Source: Allobosea sp. Leaf344
GTDB taxonomy: Bacteria; Pseudomonadota; Alphaproteobacteria; Rhizobiales; Beijerinckiaceae
Direction of reading: 5' to 3'
Assembly (NCBI RefSeq): GCF_001426225.1
Contig: NZ_LMRT01000014.1
Coordinates: 943,741-994,779, forward strand
Length of the DNA: 51,039 nucleotides
A model generated the notes under the pieces. That model saw nothing but the letters and a program-made list of their open reading frames with translations, was not told where the DNA came from and did not search any database. This document shows, in pieces, positions 45,728 through 51,039 of the stretch. Position numbers and translations under genes: made by a program. The first letter of the stretch is position 1; each line of letters begins with the position of its first letter.

Positions 45728-46879
45728 ATGACGCGATTTCTGGTTTCCGCCGTGCTCGCTTTGGGCACGGCCATGACGTTACCCGCACAGGCCCAGCCGG
45801 TGCCGACGCTGAACGGCGAACGCCCGCTGGTCATCGGCCATCGCGGTGCGCCCGGCACCCTGCCCGAGCATACGATCGAGGGCTATAGACTCGCCATCGC
45901 CCAGGGCGCCGATTTCATCGAGCCCGATCTGGTGTCGACCAAGGACGGGGTGCTCGTCGCGCGGCACGAGCCGATGCTCGGCGGCACCACCGATGTGGCG
46001 AGCCGGCCGGAATTCGCCGACCGGAAGACGACCCGCAAGGTCGACGGCGTCGACACCACCGACTGGTTCGCCGGCGACTTCACCCTCGCCGAAATCAAGA
46101 CCCTGCGGGCGAAGCAGGCCTTCGCCGATCGCGACCAGTCGCATAACGGCCAATACGCGATCCCGACCCTGCAGGAGGTCATCGACCTCGCCAAGGCCGA
46201 AAGCGCCCGCACCGGTCGCGTCATCGGCATCTATCCCGAGACCAAGCACCCGATCTTCCACGCCGCCATCGGCCTGCCGCTCGAGGACCGGCTGCTCCAG
46301 GTGCTCAAGGCCGCGGGCTGGACGGCGAAGACCTCGCCCGTGATCATCCAGAGCTTCGAGACGGCTAATCTCAAATATCTCCGCGGCAAGACCGAGCTGC
46401 GGCTGGTGCAGCTGGTCGATGGCGACGGTGTCGACAAGGATGGCGCGGTCATTCTCGCGGCGCCCTATGACAAGCCCTATGATTTCGTCGTGACCGGCGA
46501 CAAGCGCAGCTTCAAGGATCTGGTGACCGCCGAGGGGCTGAAGGAGATCAGGCGTTACGCCGACGGCGTCGGGCCCTGGAAACCCTATATCCTGCCCGGC
46601 AAGCAGGTGATCGAGAACGGCAAGCCGAAGGATCTCAACGGCGACGGCGCGATCGACGAGCGCGACAGGGTGCTCGGCGCGCCGAGCTCGCTGGTGAAGG
46701 ACGCCCATGCGGCGGGGCTGTTCGTCCACACCTGGACCTTCCGCAGCGAGCCGAAGCGGCTGGCGTCCGATTTCAAGAACGATCCGGCGGCCGAGTACAA
46801 GGCCTTCTACGCGCTCGGCATCGACGGGCTGTTCTCGGATTTCCCCGAGGCTGCGGTGAAGGCGCGCGAGGCACGCTGA
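45728..46879 (+). CDS. Periplasmic glycerophosphodiester phosphodiesterase (GlpQ type)
   Basis: A 383-residue GDPD enzyme with signal peptide [20 protein letters not shown] ending AQA. The active site is complete: [37 protein letters not shown], and [11 protein letters not shown] calcium-like [12 protein letters not shown] loop near residue 300 is typical of GlpQ-type proteins. It would release glycerol 3-phosphate from lipid-derived diesters in the periplasm. GAGGAGGAG lies upstream of the ATG. Confidence 0.94.
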   Translation: MTRFLVSAVLALGTAMTLPAQAQPVPTLNGERPLVIGHRGAPGTLPEHTIEGYRLAIAQGADFIEPDLVSTKDGVLVARHEPMLGGTTDVASRPEFADRKTTRKVDGVDTTDWFAGDFTLAEIKTLRAKQAFADRDQSHNGQYAIPTLQEVIDLAKAESARTGRVIGIYPETKHPIFHAAIGLPLEDRLLQVLKAAGWTAKTSPVIIQSFETANLKYLRGKTELRLVQLVDGDGVDKDGAVILAAPYDKPYDFVVTGDKRSFKDLVTAEGLKEIRRYADGVGPWKPYILPGKQVIENGKPKDLNGDGAIDERDRVLGAPSSLVKDAHAAGLFVHTWTFRSEPKRLASDFKNDPAAEYKAFYALGIDGLFSDFPEAAVKAREAR

Positions 46880-46899
46880 AGCCCGGCCAAATATGACGA

Positions 46900-46927
46900 A
46901 GGCCCAGCCGCTTTCGCGGCCGGGCCT
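46900..46927 (+). terminator. Hairpin after the periplasmic GDPD gene
   Basis: AGGCCC-A-GCCGC at 46900-46911 pairs with GCGGC-C-GGGCCT at 46916-46927 around TTTC, with a single A-C mismatch. It lies 20 bases after the stop. There is only a weak T-containing tail. Confidence 0.65.
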
Positions 46928-47010
46928 CTGTCGACGCTTTGCGCCGTTCTACTGCCGCGAGCGCTGCATGGTCCAGAAGAGCAACATCGCTCGCAAGCCT
47001 TATGTCGTAA

Positions 47011-47271
47011 TCAATCGCAGACTTCGCGCGTCCGCCTGACCTCGCCGCGCGGGGTCTCGCGGACCACCGTCTCGAGGCGGCAATCGCTGCGCACGCGACG
47101 ACGCTCCCAGCGCTCGGCACGCTCCTCGCGACGGATCTCGCGCTCGATGGCGCGGTCGCGCGGTGAACGCGGGTCGACGGTCACGCCGCCCGGGCCGATT
47201 TCGAGTGTCTGGGCATAGGCGCCGCCGCCGGCCATCATCGCCGCGACGAGCGCAGGAATCATGATCTTCAT
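47011..47271 (-). CDS. Small exported Arg-rich protein
   Basis: An 86-residue protein with signal peptide MKIMIPALVAAMMAGGGAYA. The mature part is strongly basic and charged (RAIEREIRREERAERWERRR) and has two cysteines, in SDCRLE and at the end (EVCD), that could form a disulfide. GGAGGAGAG lies ahead of the ATG. Similar small proteins occur in Hyphomicrobiales, but the function is unknown. Confidence 0.75.
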   Translation of the reverse strand: MKIMIPALVAAMMAGGGAYAQTLEIGPGGVTVDPRSPRDRAIEREIRREERAERWERRRVRSDCRLETVVRETPRGEVRRTREVCD

Positions 47272-47363
47272 GGATCTCTCCTCCGTTCGTGGCGGATGAA
47301 CCGAGGAGAGAGCGAGATGTTCCGCCCTGCCCGCTCCTGCGTCCCCGGGACGCAGGGGCGGGA

Positions 47364-48158
47364 TCAGTGCAGGATCTGGCTGAGGAAGAGCTTGGTGCGC
47401 TCGTGCTGCGGGTTCTTGAAGAACTCGTTGGGCTCGTTCGCCTCGACGATCTGGCCGGCATCCATGAAGATGACGCGGTCGGCCACCTGCCGGGCGAAGC
47501 CCATTTCATGGGTCACGCAGAGCATGGTCATGCCCTCATCCGCCAGCGAGACCATGGTGTCGAGCACCTCCTTGACCATCTCCGGATCGAGCGCCGAGGT
47601 CGGCTCGTCGAACAGCATGATCTTGGGGCTCATGCACAGGGACCGGGCGATGGCGACGCGCTGCTGCTGGCCGCCGGAGAGCTGGCCCGGATATTTCGCC
47701 GCCTGCTCGGGGATCTTGACCCGCGTGAGGTAGTGCATGGCGATCTCCTCCGCATCGCGCTTGGGCATTTTGCGGACCCAGATCGGCGCCAGCGTCAGGT
47801 TCTCGAGGATCGTCAGATGCGGGAACAGGTTGAAATGCTGGAACACCATGCCGACGTCGCGGCGGATCTCGTCGATCTTCTTGAGATCGTTGGTCAGCTC
47901 CGTCCCGTCGACGATGATCTGCCCCTTCTGGTGCTCCTCCAGCCGGTTGATGCAGCGGATCATGGTCGATTTGCCCGAGCCGGACGGGCCGCAGATCACG
48001 AGCTTTTCGCCGCGCGACACTTTCAGGTTGATGTCGCGCAGCACATGGAACTCGCCATACCATTTGTTGACGCCGATCATCTCGACGGCCGTGTCGGTAT
48101 TCAGTGAGGTGACCTTGAGGGCCGCCGGACGGGTGCTGGTGGTTTCTGCCATGGCCAT
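47364..48158 (-). CDS. aapP: Amino-acid ABC transporter ATP-binding subunit (AapP/GlnQ family)
   Basis: A 264-residue polar amino-acid ABC ATPase. Walker A GPSGSGKS, signature [15 protein letters not shown] and Walker [14 protein letters not shown] are intact. It energises import through AapQ and AapM. ATG codons at 48158 and 48152 are possible; GGGA precedes the first. It is the last gene of the aapJQMP operon. Confidence 0.94.
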   Translation of the reverse strand: MAMAETTSTRPAALKVTSLNTDTAVEMIGVNKWYGEFHVLRDINLKVSRGEKLVICGPSGSGKSTMIRCINRLEEHQKGQIIVDGTELTNDLKKIDEIRRDVGMVFQHFNLFPHLTILENLTLAPIWVRKMPKRDAEEIAMHYLTRVKIPEQAAKYPGQLSGGQQQRVAIARSLCMSPKIMLFDEPTSALDPEMVKEVLDTMVSLADEGMTMLCVTHEMGFARQVADRVIFMDAGQIVEANEPNEFFKNPQHERTKLFLSQILH

Positions 48159-48176
48159 GAGGGCTGGTCCCTTTTT

Positions 48177-49556
48177 TCAACGCTTCTGACCGGCGGCAAG
48201 CCGCTGCTCGACCGAGATCGAATAGCGGGACATGCCCCAGCAACACAGGAAATAGAAGATCGCGGCAAAGGCATAGCCCGTTGCGCGCGTGGTCGGCGTC
48301 GCCCATGTCGGATCGACGAGCGTCGCCTCGATGGTGCGCAGGAAGTCGAAGATGCCGACGATGGCGACCAGCGTCGTATCCTTGAACAGCCCGATGAAGG
48401 TGTTGACGATGCCGGGGATGACGATGCGCAGCGCCTGCGGCAGGATGATCAGGCGCATCATCTGCCAATAGCCGAGGCCGAGAGACATCGCCCCCTCATA
48501 CTGGCCCTTCGGGATCGCCTGCAGCCCGCCGCGGATCACCTCCGCCATATAGGCGGCGGCGAACAGCGCCACGCCGACCAGCGGCCGCAGCAGCCGGTCC
48601 GGCGAATATTCCTGCGGCACGAACAGCGGCAGCATCGTATTGGCCATGAACAGCACGGTGATCAGCGGCACGCCGCGCACGAACTCGATGAAGATCACCG
48701 AGAGCAGCTGGATGATCGGCAGGCGCGAGCGCCGGCCGAGCGCCAGCACCACCCCGAGGGGCAGCGAGAACACGATGCCGACCGCCGCGATCAGCAGCGT
48801 CACCATGATGCCGCCCCAGAGCCCGGTATCGACCCGCGGCAGCCCGGCCGATTGCGCCAGCATCGCCATCACGCCAAAGACGACGAGCGCGAGCAAGATC
48901 AGCATCTTCTGGCCCTGGAAGCGCTTCCATGGCGGCAGCGAACGCTCGACGGCCAGGAAGGCCGGGCCGATCCAGAATTCCGCCAGCCCCGGCGCGAAGG
49001 ACAGCACCAGGAACAGCGCCATCAGCACGATGGTGATGATGATCAGCGTCCGCAGGAAGGCTTCCGCATTGGCGCCGCCGAGCAGCAGCACATAGGCGGC
49101 GATCGGCAGCAGCACGAAGAAGAAGAAGGCGCCGATCTTCTTCTGCGGGGCCCGCTCCCAGAGCAGCCAGACGATGCCGATCGCGAACATCGCGAAGACG
49201 ATGTTGACGCGCCAGCGCTGCGACACCGGATAGGAGCCGTAGGTGAAGTACTGGTAGCGGTCGAGCACATAGGCCCAGCAGGCGCCCACCGGCCGGCCGA
49301 TCTTGTCCGCCAGGCAGGCATCGCGGCCGGCCCCGGTCCAGACGGCGTCGAGCAGATAGAAGCGCACCAGCTCCGGCACCGTCGTCACCACGATATAGAC
49401 GCAGACCAGCGTCATCAGCGTGTTGATCGGCCCGGAGAACAGGTTGGCGCGGATCCAGGCCCAGGGGCCGGCCACCGAGGCCGGTGCCGGCTGCTGTTCC
49501 AGGGCCTCGCGGCGGACGAAGGCGTAGGGCGCGTTTTCGGTCGTTGCGTCGGTCAT
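48177..49556 (-). CDS. aapM: General amino-acid ABC transporter permease AapM
   Basis: A 459-residue HisM-family permease. The conserved EAA-type loop is in EVIRGGLQAIPKGQYEGAMSLGLG. An unusually long N-terminal half has extra hydrophobic segments and the periplasmic DACLADKIGRPVGACWAYV typical of AapM; the whole is longer than the roughly 385 residues usual for this subunit. The ATG at 49556 is favoured by GGTGAGGG upstream, and a start 7 codons earlier is possible. Confidence 0.92.
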   Translation of the reverse strand: MTDATTENAPYAFVRREALEQQPAPASVAGPWAWIRANLFSGPINTLMTLVCVYIVVTTVPELVRFYLLDAVWTGAGRDACLADKIGRPVGACWAYVLDRYQYFTYGSYPVSQRWRVNIVFAMFAIGIVWLLWERAPQKKIGAFFFFVLLPIAAYVLLLGGANAEAFLRTLIIITIVLMALFLVLSFAPGLAEFWIGPAFLAVERSLPPWKRFQGQKMLILLALVVFGVMAMLAQSAGLPRVDTGLWGGIMVTLLIAAVGIVFSLPLGVVLALGRRSRLPIIQLLSVIFIEFVRGVPLITVLFMANTMLPLFVPQEYSPDRLLRPLVGVALFAAAYMAEVIRGGLQAIPKGQYEGAMSLGLGYWQMMRLIILPQALRIVIPGIVNTFIGLFKDTTLVAIVGIFDFLRTIEATLVDPTWATPTTRATGYAFAAIFYFLCCWGMSRYSISVEQRLAAGQKR

Positions 49557-49566
49557 GATGGCGCCC

Positions 49567-50760
49567 TCACCGCTCAACCAGCGCCATGCGCTTGTTGTAG
49601 ATATTCATGAAGAACGACGTGACCAGCGAGATGGTGAGATAGACCGCCATGGTGATCGCCACCACCTCCACGGCCTGTCCGGTCTGGTTCAGCACCGTGC
49701 CGGTGAAGACCTGGACGAGGTCGGGATAGCCGATCGCCACGGCGAGCGAGGAGTTCTTGGTGAGGTTGAGGTAGTTCGAGGTGAGCGGCGGGATGATGAC
49801 CCGCATCGCCTGCGGGATCACCACGAGCTTCAGCGTCGGGCCGGCCCGCAGGCCGAGCGCGTTGGCGGCCTCCGTCTGCCCGCGCGACACCGCCAGGATC
49901 CCGGCGCGCACCACTTCCGCGATGAAGCCGGCGGTATAGGTCGTCAGCCCGATCAGCAGCGCCACGAATTCGGGGTAGACCTGCATGCCGCCGGTCAGGT
50001 TGAAGCGGCCCTGCTGCGGCAGGTCGAAGGTCAGCGGCCGGCCGCTCGCGAAATAGGCCAGCAACGGCAGGCCGATCAGCAGCGCCAGTGTGATGGTACC
50101 GTTCGGAAACTGCCGTCCCGTCCGCTCCTGCTGCCGCTTCGACCAGGTGTAGAACCCGATGGCCAGGACCACGGCGATGAAGAAGGCGATCACCACATAC
50201 TGGAAGGCCGGCGCGAAGATCGGGTTCGGCATGATCAGGCCGCGATTGTTCAGGAAGATGCTGCCGGGCAGCGCGATCGAATTGCGCGCATCGGGCAACG
50301 GCTTCAGCACGGCGTTGTACCAGAAGAACAATTGCAGCAGCAGCGGCAGGTTGCGGATGACCTCGACATAGATCATCGCCAGCTTCGACAGCACCCAATT
50401 GCTCGACAGCCGCGAGACGCCGATGAAGAAGCCGAGGAAGGTCGAGAGCACGATGCCGATCGAGGCGACCAGCAGCGTGTTCAAGAGGCCGACCAGGAAG
50501 GCCTGGCCATAGGTCGAGCCCGAGGCGCTGAAGGGGATCAGCTTCTGGTTGATGTCGAACCCGGCCGCATTGTCCCAGAAGCCGAAGCCCGAGGCGATCT
50601 TCTGCGCGCGCAGATTGGTGATGGCGTTGTCGGCAGCGGAATAGAGCAGGAAACCGACCACGGCCAGGAGGCCGATCTGATAGGCATAGCCACGGATCTT
50701 GGGGTCGTAGAGCAGAGAGGCCCGGGCTGGCTTGGCCGTTTCGGTCTGTATCGTCGCCAC
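49567..50760 (-). CDS. aapQ: General amino-acid ABC transporter permease AapQ
   Basis: A 397-residue HisM-family permease. The EAA loop reads EVVRAGILAVSRGQTEAANALGL, and the first-half IYVEVIRNLPLLLQLFFWYNA is diagnostic. The GTG at 50760 is preceded by AAGGGAC. It heterodimerises with AapM. The gene lies 134 bases after aapJ, with strong hairpins between them. Confidence 0.94.
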   Translation of the reverse strand: MATIQTETAKPARASLLYDPKIRGYAYQIGLLAVVGFLLYSAADNAITNLRAQKIASGFGFWDNAAGFDINQKLIPFSASGSTYGQAFLVGLLNTLLVASIGIVLSTFLGFFIGVSRLSSNWVLSKLAMIYVEVIRNLPLLLQLFFWYNAVLKPLPDARNSIALPGSIFLNNRGLIMPNPIFAPAFQYVVIAFFIAVVLAIGFYTWSKRQQERTGRQFPNGTITLALLIGLPLLAYFASGRPLTFDLPQQGRFNLTGGMQVYPEFVALLIGLTTYTAGFIAEVVRAGILAVSRGQTEAANALGLRAGPTLKLVVIPQAMRVIIPPLTSNYLNLTKNSSLAVAIGYPDLVQVFTGTVLNQTGQAVEVVAITMAVYLTISLVTSFFMNIYNKRMALVER

Positions 50761-50841
50761 GTGTGTCCCTTTGTCTTGTCGTCAGGCCCGATACGAGCCG
50801 GCAGTCCATGATCCGGCCCATCCCGGTGCCGCCCGCCCGCA

Positions 50842-50886
50842 GCGCGGGAACAGCCGAGGCCGTTCCCGCGCCGCTCGCGGCGCGGG
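50842..50886 (-). promoter_or_regulatory. Mutually exclusive hairpins between aapJ and aapQ
   Basis: A 10-bp stem pairs 50842-50851 with 50862-50871 (GCGCGGGAAC/GTTCCCGCGC). A 9-bp stem pairs 50865-50873 with 50878-50886 (CCCGCGCCG/CGGCGCGGG). They share bases 50865-50871, so only one can form at a time. Such a structure would reduce read-through or protect aapJ mRNA. Confidence 0.6.
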
Positions 50887-50894
50887 CGTGGCGC

Positions 50895-51039
50895 TCAGCG
50901 GATCGGCGGCGCGTATTGCAGGCCGCCCTTGGTCCAGAGCGCGTTCTGGCCACGGGCGATCTTCAGCAGCGAACCGGCGCCGACATTGCGCTCGAAGGAT
51001 TCGCCGTAATTGCCGACATGCTTGATGATCCGGTAGGCC
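50895..51039 (-). CDS. aapJ: General amino-acid ABC transporter substrate-binding protein AapJ, C-terminal end only
   Basis: The last 47 codons read AYRIIKHVGNYGESFERNVG, then LKIARGQNALWTKGGLQYAPPIR and a stop. This is the typical AapJ C-terminus. The start and the binding domain lie outside the window. Its position as first gene of aapJQMP is as in other rhizobia. Confidence 0.9.
   Translation of the reverse strand, partial: AYRIIKHVGNYGESFERNVGAGSLLKIARGQNALWTKGGLQYAPPIR

Overview
The window is high-GC DNA from an alphaproteobacterium of the order Hyphomicrobiales (Rhizobiales). The lineage markers are pleD beside divK, an EipB/DUF1849 periplasmic protein, an AapJQMP-type amino-acid transporter, urtABCDE, a clpS-clpA pair and kdsA. 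The genus looks Bosea-like, but that is an impression from gene content and protein style, not a computed placement. No rRNA, tRNA, CRISPR array, insertion sequence or prophage was seen. Genes are dense, many joined by 4-base start/stop overlaps (ATGA, GTGA, TTGA) or TGATG junctions.

Layout. 1-1102: 3' part of a GGDEF-EAL protein. 1116-6973 (minus): urea ABC transporter urtABCDE, preceded by a near-perfect sigma-54 promoter at 7052-7066, so uptake of urea is probably under nitrogen control. 7289-7512: a short independent transcription unit encoding a 25-residue peptide whose ribosome binding site is an exact complement of the 16S rRNA 3' end, closed by a strong terminator. 7602-11475: rnr, a DUF983 protein, a Nudix hydrolase and rpmG. 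12185-13948 (minus): divK and pleD, cell-cycle and cyclic-di-GMP signalling. 14088-15724: DUF3572 and dinB. 15681-20734: eipB, RidA, a cytoplasmic GDPD, a FemAB/GNAT-like protein, a HIT protein and an AzlCD exporter. 20873-24192 (minus): clpS, clpA and a coupled small membrane protein. 24374-28362: kdsA, an MFS carrier, queF and eno. 28366-28984: a probably frameshifted membrane-anchored protein.

29101-31408 carries two divergent citrate-synthase paralogues, one fused to a DNA-binding domain, separated by a 76-bp AT-rich region with repeats. 31545-36532 holds a DMT carrier, a membrane protein, a tgt that lacks most of its zinc ligands, an ArsC/YffB protein, a deformylase-like protein lacking two metal ligands, an NnrU-family protein and a DUF1697 protein. 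36872-38903 is an accessory island: hipB, a hipA broken by a single-base deletion, and what may be a remnant of an aminotransferase gene. 38904-41226 is a MerR regulator, MFS transporter and secreted protein cassette. 41476-47271 contains guaA, an RsmB-family rRNA methyltransferase, a 46-residue lipoprotein, an Lrp regulator, a DUF6356 protein, a periplasmic GDPD and a small secreted protein. 47364 to the end (minus) is the general amino-acid transporter aapP, aapM, aapQ and the last codons of aapJ.

The most unusual signals are the 25-codon gene with the 17-base anti-16S match, the altered metal sites in two adjacent enzymes (tgt and the deformylase-like protein), the paired citrate synthases with a built-in DNA-binding domain, and the disrupted HipBA module. 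All functions are assigned from motifs read by eye; no database search was run.
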